A DNA stretch of 64,000 nt, from the NCBI RefSeq assembly GCF_000378165.1, contig NZ_KB899339.1, positions 52,048 to 116,047 on the forward strand, in the 5' to 3' direction. Numbering within the stretch: position 1 is the stretch's first letter; every line of letters begins with the position of its first letter. The notes under the pieces are model-generated. The model did not search any database and was not told where the DNA came from. It saw nothing but the letters and a program-made list of their open reading frames with translations. Position numbers and translations under genes: made by a program. This stretch comes from Saccharibacter floricola DSM 15669 (lineage in GTDB: Bacteria; Pseudomonadota; Alphaproteobacteria; Acetobacterales; Acetobacteraceae). Positions 53,857 through 64,000 of the stretch are shown here, piece after piece.

Positions 53857-54297
53857 TTATTGTCCTTCCATGAATTGATCTAGGCCGACAATACCCAGCT
53901 TGGTGACGCCAAGACGCTGAGCATCTGCCATCACGTGCGCCACCGTCTTATAGCTTGAGAGACGATCTGGGTGGATATGCACTTCAGGCTGTCCGTCTTC
54001 AGGGCCGGAAACGGCATTGCGCAGATGCGCTTGCAGAGACTCTTCTGACGTAATCGGAGAGCCATTCCACATGATAGAATTATCATAGCTTACGGCAATC
54101 GTCACGATCGGGGATTGCACGCTGGAGGGAGGGGGATTCCCTTGAGGCAGATCAATCGAAACGGAATGTGTCTGCAAAGGGATGGTGATGATGAGCATAA
54201 TCAACAGCACCAACATCACGTCAATCAAAGGCGTGGTGTTGATATCGACGATACCTTCGTCTTCATGGGTGCTGTCAGAGCCAACACTCATAGCCAT
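53857..54297 (-). CDS. exbD: ExbD/TolR biopolymer transport protein, second copy
   Basis: 146 residues with the ExbD pattern: short cytoplasmic start (MAMSVGSDSTHEDEG), then one membrane helix with the proton-coupling aspartate in INTTPLIDVMLVLLIMLIIT, then a periplasmic domain (SIDLPQGNPPP...). It is a paralogue of the copy at 54399-54827. GGAG precedes the ATG. With ExbB it uses the proton motive force to energise TonB. Confidence 0.92.
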   Translation of the reverse strand: MAMSVGSDSTHEDEGIVDINTTPLIDVMLVLLIMLIITIPLQTHSVSIDLPQGNPPPSSVQSPIVTIAVSYDNSIMWNGSPITSEESLQAHLRNAVSGPEDGQPEVHIHPDRLSSYKTVAHVMADAQRLGVTKLGIVGLDQFMEGQ

Positions 54298-54398
54298 AAG
54301 GCAGTCTCCAGAAAGCGCATGCTCTATCTGTAAGGTTGGTAGAGCATGGGAAAGAGGGATGGAAGGGCGAGAGCATGTCGCTTATCTCGCCCTCCTAC

Positions 54399-54827
54399 TT
54401 AGTTAGCGTCGTGGGGCTGTTCTGTAATGAAGTCGATATGGGAAATACCGGCTTCCTGACAGGCGGCCACGGCTTGGCCGACAGCCATATATTTCGCAGC
54501 ACCATCCCCTCGGATCTGGATCTGAGGCTGTGGTGTTTGGCGAGCCGCCTCAACGAGGCGGTTGAGCAGCTCCTCACGGCTCCGTAGTGGTGTCGTGTTC
54601 CAGTAGGTCTGCCCATCAGCGGTAATCGCCAAGACGACGTTGCCCGGTTTGGTATGTGTCGGTTGGTTATGGTCAACCGGCAATTTCACCTTCACCGTAT
54701 GAGTGGCAACAGGGATGGTGATCAAGAAGATGATGAGCAGCACCAACATGACGTCGACGAGTGGCGTGGTGTTAATCGCCGACACCACTTCGTCGTCACC
54801 GCCACTTCCTCCGACGTTCATAGCCAT
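54399..54827 (-). CDS. exbD: ExbD/TolR biopolymer transport protein, first copy
   Basis: 142 residues from the ATG at 54827, which aligns with the second copy's start (MAMNVGGSGG) and lies a few bases after the exbB stop. The helix with the functional aspartate reads INTTPLVDVMLVLLIIFLIT. The periplasmic part (VKVKLPVDHNQPTHTKPGN) differs from the second copy. Two non-identical ExbD proteins suggest a heteromeric or specialised complex, as in some Xanthomonas-type systems. Confidence 0.92.
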   Translation of the reverse strand: MAMNVGGSGGDDEVVSAINTTPLVDVMLVLLIIFLITIPVATHTVKVKLPVDHNQPTHTKPGNVVLAITADGQTYWNTTPLRSREELLNRLVEAARQTPQPQIQIRGDGAAKYMAVGQAVAACQEAGISHIDFITEQPHDAN

Positions 54828-54831
54828 ATTC

Positions 54832-55878
54832 TTAGACTCGCTGGCTAGTGGTTGTGGTGGTTGGTGCAGAGTCGCTCTTGCCAACGTCAAGCTCCACAGA
54901 ACCATGACGATAGCCACCAATTAAAATGGAGTGAATGTCAGAGCCGAAATTACGCACGCGATCCATAGCCCCTTTATTGCGGCGGACAAGCAGGTTGTAG
55001 CCCAACACAGCGGGAACAGCGGTTGCCAGACCGATGGCCGTCATGATCAGCGATTCACCCACAGGGCCAGCCACTTTGTCGATAGAAGCCTGACCAGCAA
55101 TCCCGATGGCTGTCAGCGCGTGATAAATACCCCACACGGTTCCGAACAGACCAATAAAGGGAGAGGTGGAGCCCACAGTCCCGAGGAAGGCTAGCCCGCC
55201 TTGGAGGCGTGTATTAACCGTTTCAATGGAACGCTGGATGGACATGGCGATCCATGAAGGCAGATCAATTGAATCCCGCATAGACCCTTCATGGTGCTGA
55301 GCAGCAGCGATGCCGGTTTCAGCAATGTAACGGAAAGGGGATTCTGCTTTAAGCTTCTTAGTGCCTTCCTGGACAGACTTCTGGTTCCAGAATGTATGGC
55401 CTGCATCACGAGCCGCTTTGAAGAGGCGGGCTTGTTCGATGAATTTCGTAACCAGAATGATCCATGTGCCCAAAGACATAATCGCCATGATGAGCAGAAC
55501 GCCACGGGCGATCACGTCACCATTCTTCCACAGAGCCTTAAGGCCATAAGGGTTCTCAGCAGGAGCCTTATCAGCAGGCTTATCGCTCACTGGTGTTGCG
55601 GTAACAGGCGTGCCGTTGGAAGGCGCTGGTGCGTTTGCATCAGGGGTCGTTGCACCGGCTGGGGGAGCTGCTGGCGTTGTTGCACCGGCAGGAGGGGCAG
55701 CTGGGGTTGTTGCATCGGCAGGTGGAGCGGCCGGTGCCTGTTGCTGGGAGGCATCCTGTGCGAACGCAGCAGGAGCGGAGACGCTTGCGAGAGCCAGTGT
55801 AAGCGCGAGAGCGGTGCCACCTACAGTGCGCGCCTTAGGCGAAGCAGGGGTTACAGGAAGGCGGAACAGTCTGGTCAT
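54832..55878 (-). CDS. exbB: ExbB/TolQ family proton channel protein, with Pro/Ala-rich leader
   Basis: 348 residues from the ATG at 55878 (GAGGAT 9 bases upstream); an ATG at 55887 is too close to that site. It has a signal peptide (LALTLALASVSAPAAFAQ), then a repeated A-A-P-P-A-G-A-T-T-P linker. The MotA/TolQ/ExbB domain follows with helices at IARGVLLIMAIMSLGTWIIL, LGTVGSTSPFIGLFGTVWGI and SLIMTAIGLATAVPAVLGYN. The first part is periplasmic, which is unusual compared with short ExbB. It is between tonB and the two exbD genes. Confidence 0.93.
   Translation of the reverse strand: MTRLFRLPVTPASPKARTVGGTALALTLALASVSAPAAFAQDASQQQAPAAPPADATTPAAPPAGATTPAAPPAGATTPDANAPAPSNGTPVTATPVSDKPADKAPAENPYGLKALWKNGDVIARGVLLIMAIMSLGTWIILVTKFIEQARLFKAARDAGHTFWNQKSVQEGTKKLKAESPFRYIAETGIAAAQHHEGSMRDSIDLPSWIAMSIQRSIETVNTRLQGGLAFLGTVGSTSPFIGLFGTVWGIYHALTAIGIAGQASIDKVAGPVGESLIMTAIGLATAVPAVLGYNLLVRRNKGAMDRVRNFGSDIHSILIGGYRHGSVELDVGKSDSAPTTTTTSQRV
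55646..55735. repeat. Three tandem 30-base repeats in exbB
   Basis: Units at 55646-55675, 55676-55705 and 55706-55735 share the plus-strand pattern GTTGTTGCACCGGCAGGAGG with a few substitutions. In exbB they encode ten-residue Ala-Ala-Pro-Pro-Ala-Gly/Asp-Ala-Thr-Thr-Pro repeats in the periplasmic linker. Confidence 0.8.
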
Positions 55879-56057
55879 GAATCCCATATCCTCGTCAAAA
55901 GTCAGACACCCGCTGAGTGGAGGGGGTGCGCTGGAAGGGGGCTTGTGGATTGGCCGCCCTCCCGAAGTTAAGCTGATCTTTCCCCTAAGAAAAGGCGAAA
56001 GAGAAGAAATCTGTCCCCCTTCCATATCCATACAGGATGGGAAGGGGCAGGCGATGG

Positions 56058-56744
56058 TTATTCGTCGCTACCACCGCCCAAACTAAAGTCCACATGAAGC
56101 ACGTGGTTATGCTCCACAACGGGTTGCCCATTGATCACAGCAGGCTGGTAACGAAGCCGTGGGCTTGTCAGGAACTCCATTGCGCTTTCCGCAAAGTCAC
56201 TCCCGCCCTTCACACTGATCACCTTACAATGTGCAGGATGACCATCTGGCATAATGTCACACGAAGCCGTCACAGAGCCTTCACGGCTTTCAGATTCAGC
56301 GTCCTCTGGGTAGTTCAGAGGGGGCTTGTTAATCGGGCTCGCACTGACACCATGATCTGTTTCCGCCGTGTCTGCGTTAGAAGGCGGCGCTGACGTTGGG
56401 GCCGGTGGCGTCGGGGACGTGGCCGGTGGCTGTGCCTTCGGTGGCTTTTGATGTGTCACATGCCGCATCGGTGGTTTAGGCGGTGGTGGCACATTGATCT
56501 TAGGCGGTGGAATATATGGTGGAGGTGGCTGCACCATCGTCGGCGGAGGCGGCGGCGGTGGTGGAGGCGGTGGTGGTGGTGGTTCATTGATGACGCGCGT
56601 CTGAATGGGTGCGTGGGGTGGCTCAGACTTGCTGAACGGGTGGCGCGTCAGGGCATAGACCACCACGCCCATGGCCAAAATGGCCACGACAACCGCGACG
56701 ATATAGTCCGTCGGCTTGCGTTGCTGGGCGGCGTAGCTCTTCAT
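56058..56744 (-). CDS. tonB: TonB energy-transducing protein
   Basis: 228 residues. The N-terminal membrane anchor (about residues 14-34, DYIVAVVVAILAMGVVVYAL) is followed by a very long periplasmic proline-rich spacer with a run of 14 prolines and PPPPYIPPPKINVPPPPKPP. The C-terminal TonB domain (about residues 145-228) includes LNYPEDAESESREGSVTASC and LRYQPAVINGQPV. It spans the periplasm and transfers energy to TonB-dependent outer-membrane receptors. It is first in the operon tonB-exbB-exbD-exbD-TPR. AAGG lies 8 bases before the ATG. Confidence 0.93.
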   Translation of the reverse strand: MKSYAAQQRKPTDYIVAVVVAILAMGVVVYALTRHPFSKSEPPHAPIQTRVINEPPPPPPPPPPPPPPTMVQPPPPYIPPPKINVPPPPKPPMRHVTHQKPPKAQPPATSPTPPAPTSAPPSNADTAETDHGVSASPINKPPLNYPEDAESESREGSVTASCDIMPDGHPAHCKVISVKGGSDFAESAMEFLTSPRLRYQPAVINGQPVVEHNHVLHVDFSLGGGSDE

Positions 56745-57193
56745 TTCGAAACCTTCTTACCCCTTATTCCCTAAGTCCGCCCCGGCGCCTGCCTAGATGA
56801 TAGGGCCGGGCAGCGTGGCGGGTCAGGTTGCGTGTTGTCTTGACCCAAACCAGCTCTGCGGTGGAACTTGCCTAGGCCTCCCCTTCATACCGGCCCTATC
56901 TGGTCCAGAAAAGGGGTGAATAGTAATCACCGCAAAGAAATGGTTATTTACGGGACAAGTTGGGCCGATCAATGGCTTTTCTGTCAAGCGTTGTGGACGC
57001 GATCATAGATCTTTTTTGGTCAAAAATCGTTTCTTTGAAAAGTGGGGACAACGCGTATGAATGGAAAGAAATCCCAGTTTTCTAACATTTCGAACACGTT
57101 CTGACTGTGTATTATAATGACCGTGATCTGTGCTATTTTTTTTATTCTTTGATTGCACAAAAACGTCATGAAACTTCATAAAAATGCCATAAA
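56745..57193. other. Long intergenic region upstream of tonB
   Basis: No gene is supported in about 450 bases. It should hold the tonB operon promoter. I looked for a Fur box and did not find a convincing one. The part from 56980 to 57180 is AT-rich. Confidence 0.35.
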
Positions 57194-57230
57194 AGAGGGG
57201 GTGTAAAGAGAATCTCCTTACACCCCCTCT
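57194..57230 (-). terminator. Intrinsic terminator after prfB
   Basis: AGAGGGGGTGTAA (57194-57206) pairs perfectly with TTACACCCCCTCT (57218-57230). On the minus strand the stem is followed by TTTTATGG. The stem is 13 bp. Confidence 0.9.
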
Positions 57231-57258
57231 TAAAGCAATAACGTTTCGTTAGGCGACT

Positions 57259-58390
57259 TTATTGGGCATCAGCACTGGCTTGTGAGCGTGTCGCACTGAC
57301 ACGTTGGGCCAATGAGGCGGCCATGAACGCATCCAGATCTCCATCCAAAACAGCATCTGGATTGGTTTTCTCGATGTTGGTTCGGAGGTCTTTGACCAGC
57401 TGATAGGGCGCCAGCACATAGGAGCGGATTTGATGCCCCCAGCCAATATCGGTTTTGGCAGCTTCGTTCGCGGCGGCTTCGTTCTCACGCTTTTGCAGCT
57501 CTGCTTCGTACAGCCGAGCACGGAGCATTTCCATGGCTGTGGCGCGGTTACGATGTTGGGAACGATCCGTCTGACAGGCGACCACGATCCCGGTTGGGAT
57601 ATGGGTAATACGGATCGCTGAATCCGTCTTATTAACGTGCTGTCCACCAGCCCCAGAGGCACGGAACGTATCAACGCGGAGGTCAGAATCCAGCACTTCC
57701 ACCTCAATGGTGTCATCCACAACGGGGTACACCCAGATAGAGGCGAAGGAGGTTTGACGACGGGCGGCGGCATCGAAAGGTGAGATACGCACAAGGCGGT
57801 GCACACCAGCTTCTGTTTTCAGCCAGCCATAGGCATTGGGGCCACTGACGAGGATGGTGGCGGACTTAATACCGGCTTGTTCGCCATCGCTATTTTCCAT
57901 GAGCGTGACTTTATAGCCGTGTTTTTCGGCCCAACGCGTGTACATGCGCAGCATCATCAGCGCCCAATCTTGCGCCTCTGTGCCACCAGCCCCGGAATTG
58001 ACTTCCAGATAACAATCATTGCTGTCAGCTTCACCGGAGAGCAGGCTTTCTGTCTCGCGTTTCTGGGCCTCTGCGGAGAGTTCTTTTAAGGTCGCGATGG
58101 CTTCGGTTACGACGGCCGTATCGTCTTCCATTTCAGCGAGTTCGACAAGGTCGAGCGTATCGCGCGTTTTTTCCTCAATCAGCTGAACGCCCTCAATCTG
58201 ATTGGCGAGCATGGTGCGCTCGCGCATCAGTTTCTGAGCGGCCTCAGGATTGTTCCAAAGGTCGGGGTCTTCGCTTTGATGGTTCAGTTCGGCAAGGCGT
58301 GTTGTGGAGACATCCCAGTCAAAGATGCCTCCTCAGCAGCGCCACGGACTGCTTGATCTGCTCGGAGAGTGCTTCGGTCTCAGCCGACAT
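57259..58390 (-). CDS. prfB: Peptide chain release factor 2, with programmed +1 frameshift
   Basis: Frame 0 starts at ATG 58390 (MSAETEALSEQIKQSVALLR, GGAGAAAG upstream) and stops after CTT at an in-frame TGA (58319-58321). A +1 shift on CTT-TGAC gives DWDVSTTRLAELNHQSEDPD and continues to the stop at 57259, about 376 residues in all. AGGAGG just upstream acts as the internal Shine-Dalgarno. The peptidyl hydrolysis motif GGQ lies in SGAGGQHVNKTDS and the anticodon-like SPF in RISPFDAAA. RF2 reads UGA and UAA. The shift self-regulates its level. It follows mrcA by about 40 bases. Confidence 0.97.
58319..58333 (-). promoter_or_regulatory. prfB programmed frameshift site
   Basis: On the minus strand, AGGAGG (58333-58328) is followed by CAT, then CTT and TGA with a following C. 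This is the canonical Shine-Dalgarno-like, CUU-UGA-C signal that promotes a +1 slip when RF2 is limiting. Confidence 0.97.
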
Positions 58391-58429
58391 CCGTCTTTCT
58401 CCAGAAAAAAGGTTAGCGTTAGGCTTGCG

Positions 58430-60964
58430 TTAGTACAGCCCTCCTACGCCAATGTCACCACCTTCGCCGCCATTCTTTGGTGGTGGCGTGTTGGGCGTGC
58501 TCTGTGAGCCATCAGATGGTGTGGCAGAGGGAGGAGGCAGCGGCGTGTTCGCGTCTGGTGCTGGTGTGCTACCGGGCATGTCATTTTCAGAGTCGGGGAG
58601 CATATCCGCTCCCGTATCCGCAGCGGTAAGAGCCTGCGTGCCAGAGCCAAAGCCGTGAAGGGGCACAGAAGCACCGGGGATTTGCCCCGGTTTGAACGCA
58701 TCAACAGCGGAGATCCGGCCCGTGTTATAATGGGCTAAGGTCATCCCATCAGGCGTAGGGAAGTCGAGACGTGGGCGGGTGGCGAACACCGCTTTCATGA
58801 TCTCATTCCAGATCGGCCCAGCAATATGCCCGCCTGTTTCGTTTTTCCCCAAGGATTGGGGTGTGTCGTACCCGATCCACACAACCGTGACGACATCGGG
58901 GGAGAAGCCAGCAAACCACGCATCGCGGTAATCTTGGCTGGTGCCTGTTTTGCCGGCAATGGGCCGGTCAATGCCGATCCCCGCGCGGATGCCCGTCCCG
59001 TGGCGGATGACATCGCGCATCATCGTCTGCATCTGGTAGGCACTTTGCGGGCTGACAAGGACGGGGCGTGTGTCATGCAGGAGGGGCACCCCTGTCTCTG
59101 TTGTGAGCGCTTTAGCGGGGTCTTGCGCGCGCCAGATGACCTGTCCATCTGGGTTTTGGATATAATCAATGACGCTTGGGCTAACGACATGCCCACCATT
59201 CGCAATGGCGGCATAAGCGCCGGCTTCTCGCAGCACAGTCGTTTCCACAGCTCCCAAGGCGGAGGGGAGGTAAGGTGGCATTTTATCAACAAGACCGGAG
59301 CGAACGGCAATGTCCCCTACAGCATCCATGCCTAGATGGGCTGCAACGCGGATCGTGACGAGGTTGCGGCTTTCGCGCAAGGCATCATGCAGCGTCGTGG
59401 GGCCCCAATTATCATGCTCGTAATTTTGCGGGTGCCAATCGCCAAAGGAAATGGGCGAATCGTCGAATGTTTCTGACGGCGAAATATCGCGTTCCATCGC
59501 GGCGAGATAGACGAGCGGCTTAAAGGACGAGCCCGGTTGGCGTTGGGCCTGTGTCACGCGGTTAAACCAGCTTTGTTTAAACGACCAACCACCGACCATG
59601 GCCAAGATACGGCCTGTATGGACATCCATCGTGACGGTTGCGCCCTGCACACGGGGGACTTGCTGCAAGGCGGCGCTGTCATGATCGCTTTGCGGTTCAA
59701 CCATCACCACATCGCCTGCGGTGAGAGGGTGACGACGGCGGGCCCAGCTCAGGTCTTCTTTACGCAACATAGCGTGGCGGGGCTGTTTGTTTTCCAGCCA
59801 ACCGACGTCCCCCGTTGGGGAGAGGACGACAGCAAGGCGCCATGAGGGAAGCATCCCCAAAGGTGCTTTTAGTTTGGGAAGGTCGTCCTCCCATTGTGGC
59901 GAATCGATCAAATGACCAACGGGGCCGCGCCAGCCTTCATGAGAGCGGTCATATTGCATCAGCCCATTGCGCAGAACGCGTGTGCTGACTTGCTGAAGGT
60001 GAGGGTCTAAGCTGGTATGAACATCAAGGCCACCCTCAGCCGTTTGGTCTTCCCCATAACGGGCGATGAGCTGGCGGCGGACTTCCGTTGCGAACCATTC
60101 AGAGTTGGAAAGCGGGCCTAAACGGCGGCGTGTTTGAGGCACGAGCGGTTCTTGCTTGGCCTCTTCAGCTTCCTGAACAGAGATAATATGAATGTCGCTC
60201 ATCCGATCCAGCACCCAGTTCCGCCGCCAGAGAGCGGTTTTAGGGTGGAGGAACGGGTTATAATTGCTAGGGGATTTGGGCAGTGTTCCCAGCATAGCGG
60301 CTTCTGCATCGCTGAGCTGGTCAAGCGATTTGTCAAAATAGGTCTGTGCGGCGGCTTCGACCCCATATGCGCCGTTGCCGAGGTAAATGCCGTTCAGATA
60401 AATTTCGAGAATACGGTCTTTGGGCAGCGCCTGTTCCATCCGCATGGCCAGCAGGGCCTCGCGTGCTTTGCGGGTAATGCTCAACACATTATTGTTCAGC
60501 AGCATCACCTTAGCGACTTGCTGCGTAATGGTGGAGGCCCCTAAAGGGCGCTTGCCGTGGCGGGCGACGAGGTCGGTTAAGCCTGCGCGTGCAATAGCGA
60601 AGTAATCCACCCCGCCATGGCTGTAAAAATTCTGGTCTTCCGCCGCGATAAAGGCGTTCCGCACTCGTGGGGGAATGGCGCTAATGGGCACGTAAATGCG
60701 CCGCTCATGGGACAGCTCGGCCATCAGCGTGTCATCAGCGGTATAAAGGCGGCTGACCACAGGGGGGTGATACTGCTTCAGCGCATCCACACTGGGGAGG
60801 TCTGCGCTGATATGGAGATAGAACCCATACGCAGCAATCAGCGCTCCGCCAAAGCCTACGACGGCTAGGGCTGAAACAGTCGCAAGAAAAACACGCACAC
60901 GGCGAAAACGTGGTGTGCGGATTGGCGAGGCGGAGCCATCAGGGCGGAGAGAGGAACGCGTCAT
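58430..60964 (-). CDS. mrcA: Penicillin-binding protein 1A (transglycosylase/transpeptidase)
   Basis: 844 residues. A cytoplasmic/membrane start (FLATVSALAVVGFGGALIAA) anchors the protein. The family GT51 transglycosylase domain has the catalytic glutamate in AAEDQNFYSHGGVDYF and GASTITQQVAK. The transpeptidase domain has the nucleophile in QRQPGSSFKPLVYLAA and KTGTSQDYRDAWFAGF. The C-terminal tail is Pro/Ser/Thr/Asp-rich. It polymerises and crosslinks peptidoglycan at the inner membrane. It precedes prfB by about 40 bases and is divergent from rph. Confidence 0.96.
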   Translation of the reverse strand: MTRSSLRPDGSASPIRTPRFRRVRVFLATVSALAVVGFGGALIAAYGFYLHISADLPSVDALKQYHPPVVSRLYTADDTLMAELSHERRIYVPISAIPPRVRNAFIAAEDQNFYSHGGVDYFAIARAGLTDLVARHGKRPLGASTITQQVAKVMLLNNNVLSITRKAREALLAMRMEQALPKDRILEIYLNGIYLGNGAYGVEAAAQTYFDKSLDQLSDAEAAMLGTLPKSPSNYNPFLHPKTALWRRNWVLDRMSDIHIISVQEAEEAKQEPLVPQTRRRLGPLSNSEWFATEVRRQLIARYGEDQTAEGGLDVHTSLDPHLQQVSTRVLRNGLMQYDRSHEGWRGPVGHLIDSPQWEDDLPKLKAPLGMLPSWRLAVVLSPTGDVGWLENKQPRHAMLRKEDLSWARRRHPLTAGDVVMVEPQSDHDSAALQQVPRVQGATVTMDVHTGRILAMVGGWSFKQSWFNRVTQAQRQPGSSFKPLVYLAAMERDISPSETFDDSPISFGDWHPQNYEHDNWGPTTLHDALRESRNLVTIRVAAHLGMDAVGDIAVRSGLVDKMPPYLPSALGAVETTVLREAGAYAAIANGGHVVSPSVIDYIQNPDGQVIWRAQDPAKALTTETGVPLLHDTRPVLVSPQSAYQMQTMMRDVIRHGTGIRAGIGIDRPIAGKTGTSQDYRDAWFAGFSPDVVTVVWIGYDTPQSLGKNETGGHIAGPIWNEIMKAVFATRPRLDFPTPDGMTLAHYNTGRISAVDAFKPGQIPGASVPLHGFGSGTQALTAADTGADMLPDSENDMPGSTPAPDANTPLPPPSATPSDGSQSTPNTPPPKNGGEGGDIGVGGLY

Positions 60965-61135
60965 AATGATGTGTTCATAACACGGGCTTTACAGAGACGG
61001 GAAGCGGTCTTGCACGCGTTGCGTTTAAGAAAGGCTTTAGGGGCATTTCCTTAGAAAAACCGCGCCCTCTATGAGGAGGGATAGGGCTGTGATACTGTCA
61101 CGAAAAGATTAAACTTTCCTAAGGATGCCTCCATT

Positions 61136-61843
61136 ATGTCTCAACGCCCTTCCGGTCGTGCCGTTGATGAACTTCGCCCCCTCTCTATTGAGCCGGGCTT
61201 TTCTCACCATGCAGAAGGGTCGGTGTTGATCCGTGCTGGCGGGACGGAGGTGCTGTGCACAGCGTCGGTCGAAACACGCGTACCGCCATTTTTGCGCGGG
61301 AAAGGCCAAGGTTGGGTCACGGCGGAATATGGGATGCTTCCCCGCGCTACGCATACGCGCGGTTTGCGTGAAGCCGCCAAGGGTAAGCAGTCTGGCCGTA
61401 CGCAGGAAATTCAGCGCTTGATTGGTCGTTCCTTGCGCGCTTGTGTGGATCTTAAAGCACTGGGTGAATGCTCCATCACGTTGGACTGTGACGTGCTGAA
61501 TGCGGATGGGGGCACACGGTGCGCGTCTATCACGGGGGCATGGGTTGCGTTGGCGCAGGCGCTTAAAAGCATGGGCCGTTCTGCAGCACTGACGGGTCAA
61601 GTAGCGGCCGTGTCCTGCGGGCTGACCAAAGCCGGTGCGGTGCTAGACCTTGATTATGACGAAGACAGCACAGCACAGGCCGATACAAACTTCGTCCTGA
61701 CGGCCGATGGTGGCATTGTTGAGGTGCAGGGCACGGCAGAAGATAAGCCTTTCCGCCCAGAAGAATTTATGGAGCTTTTCGCGCTTGCGCAGAAGGGCAC
61801 CAAAGAGCTCTTTGACGCACAGCGCAAAGCGTTGGAAGGCTGA
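61136..61843 (+). CDS. rph: Ribonuclease PH
   Basis: 235 residues, the typical length. It has the RNase PH core [20 protein letters not shown], the phosphate-binding [19 protein letters not shown] and [20 protein letters not shown]. The enzyme trims tRNA 3' ends by phosphorolysis. It is divergent from mrcA and followed 5 bases later by rdgB, in a compact operon that is common in proteobacteria. Confidence 0.96.
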   Translation: MSQRPSGRAVDELRPLSIEPGFSHHAEGSVLIRAGGTEVLCTASVETRVPPFLRGKGQGWVTAEYGMLPRATHTRGLREAAKGKQSGRTQEIQRLIGRSLRACVDLKALGECSITLDCDVLNADGGTRCASITGAWVALAQALKSMGRSAALTGQVAAVSCGLTKAGAVLDLDYDEDSTAQADTNFVLTADGGIVEVQGTAEDKPFRPEEFMELFALAQKGTKELFDAQRKALEG

Positions 61844-61848
61844 GAGCG

Positions 61849-62472
61849 ATGAGCGGCGAGGACACAACCCGCCGCCTCGCTCATGGGGCGGAGATTGTTC
61901 TAGCAAGCCATAATGCGGGAAAGTTGCGCGAGTTTGCGCTTCTTCTCGGCACGAGTGGCATCACGGTGCGCTCGGCTGCTGAGCTAAACCTGCCAGAACC
62001 TGTTGAAGATGCCGATAGCTTTGAGGGCAATGCGCTGATTAAAGCGCGCGCCGCCGCGACCGCGACGGGACTGCCGGCTTTGGCTGATGATTCAGGCTTC
62101 TGTGTTGTCGCGCTCGATAATCGTCCGGGTGTGTATTCTGCCCGCTGGGCGGGGCCTGAGCGGGACATGTCGGTCGCGATGGGCCGGGTTGAGCGTGAAC
62201 TTGCTGAAGCGGGCTCTGACGATAGACGGGCGGCTTTTGTCGTGGTGCTGTGTCTGGCATGGCCAGATGGCACATACCGCATGGTTCATGGGCGTTGCGA
62301 AGGCACGGTTAGCTTCCCAGCACAGGGCGAGCATGGCCATGGCTATGACCCGATCTTCATCCCCAAGGGAGAAACGCGCACCTTTGCCCAGATGAGCGAG
62401 ACAGAGAAAAACCGTTTCAGCCATCGTGGACAGGCGATGGAGCGCTTTCTAGCGGACTGTGTGACGCGTTGA
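61849..62472 (+). CDS. rdgB: XTP/dITP diphosphatase (HAM1/RdgB)
   Basis: 207 residues. The substrate-binding motif is LASHNAGKLREF, the metal/nucleotide part is LPALADDSGFCVVALDNRPG and the C-terminal GYDPIFIPKGETRTFAQMS with HRGQAMERF. It hydrolyses dITP, XTP and dHAPTP and thereby keeps non-canonical purines out of DNA. AG-rich sequence precedes the ATG. It is second in the rph-rdgB unit. Confidence 0.95.
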   Translation: MSGEDTTRRLAHGAEIVLASHNAGKLREFALLLGTSGITVRSAAELNLPEPVEDADSFEGNALIKARAAATATGLPALADDSGFCVVALDNRPGVYSARWAGPERDMSVAMGRVERELAEAGSDDRRAAFVVVLCLAWPDGTYRMVHGRCEGTVSFPAQGEHGHGYDPIFIPKGETRTFAQMSETEKNRFSHRGQAMERFLADCVTR

Positions 62473-62592
62473 TACGTGATGATGAAGCGTTCTGTCAGGT
62501 GCTCGCAGGGCGTATCGAAATGGGGTGTTCTTCTATAACAGACCTGATGGTGGTGCATCACGAGTAAGGGTGTGTTGCCCTTACATAAGAGA

Positions 62593-62624
62593 AAAGGCCG
62601 AGAAGAGCGTTCTTCTCAGCCTTT
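62593..62624. terminator. Terminator between rdgB and the autotransporter gene
   Basis: AAAGGC (62593-62598) pairs with GCCTTT (62619-62624), and GAGAAGA (62600-62606) with TCTTCTC (62611-62617), with one mismatch between them and a 4-base loop. The T-run is short. It probably serves both convergent genes. Confidence 0.7.
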
Positions 62625-62652
62625 CTGTCAAAAATGTTTCAATGTGACGCAA

Positions 62653-64000
<1,348 letters not shown>

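Noticed and set aside
56745..57193. Fur box upstream of tonB
   Set aside because: No sequence close to the GATAATGATAATCATTATC consensus was seen.

Overview
This window looks like the chromosome of a moderate-GC acetic acid bacterium (Alphaproteobacteria, Acetobacteraceae). The evidence is the 41-residue L36 protein, the gyrA-coaD-cyclophilin order, a bd-type oxidase operon cydDCAB, very long MscS-family channels, a TonB/ExbB/ExbD/ExbD/TPR operon and an autotransporter. The genus cannot be fixed from the sequence alone. No replication origin, rRNA operon, prophage or CRISPR array is visible; there is one tRNA.

Layout. 1-6.1 kb: a partial secreted protein, rpmJ, oligopeptidase B, two related small membrane proteins and a lipid kinase. 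6.1-9.1 kb: the p-aminobenzoate genes pabC-like and pabB, separated by a decayed IS5-type transposase. 9.4-14.6 kb: three tandem paralogous lipoproteins, a broken CDS and an exported protein with an internal duplication. 14.8-18.6 kb: gyrA, coaD and a cyclophilin. 18.7-21.6 kb: a graveyard of transposase fragments around tRNA-Lys and a TIR/deoxyribosyltransferase-like protein, the best defence candidate here. 21.6-28.1 kb: a glycosyltransferase, photolyase, a Cys/Met-metabolism enzyme and the metQNI methionine importer. 28.5-30.1 kb: an AT-rich membrane-anchored ORFan and another IS relic. 30.6-36 kb: a TauD-like dioxygenase with an amino-acid permease, a DMT exporter, and a LysR/aldo-keto reductase divergent pair.

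36-44.3 kb is an oxygen-respiration module. cydD-cydC-cydA-cydB are followed by a CydX-like protein with an extra N-terminal membrane segment and a 32-residue membrane peptide. Between these and a strong terminator lies a three-way-junction RNA fold. A perfect FNR/Anr box sits in the divergent promoter between cydD and a peroxiredoxin-ArsR pair. 44.4-49.9 kb holds two large MscS paralogues flanking a YqaE/Pmp3-like peptide, an apparent osmotic-stress cluster. 50-52 kb has a ribbon-helix-helix protein, a DJ-1/PfpI protein, a chagasin-like inhibitor and a lipoprotein. 52.6-56.7 kb is the TonB energisation operon. 57.2-61 kb is PBP1A followed by prfB with its programmed +1 frameshift. 61.1-62.5 kb is rph-rdgB. 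The window ends inside an autotransporter whose passenger-barrel linker is a hexanucleotide repeat encoding Gln-Asn.

Most genes are ordinary housekeeping. The points most worth a second look are the TIR-like protein in its IS-scarred island, the structured 3' end of the cyd operon with its micro-proteins, the (Gln-Asn)n repeat, and the lineage-specific exported families.
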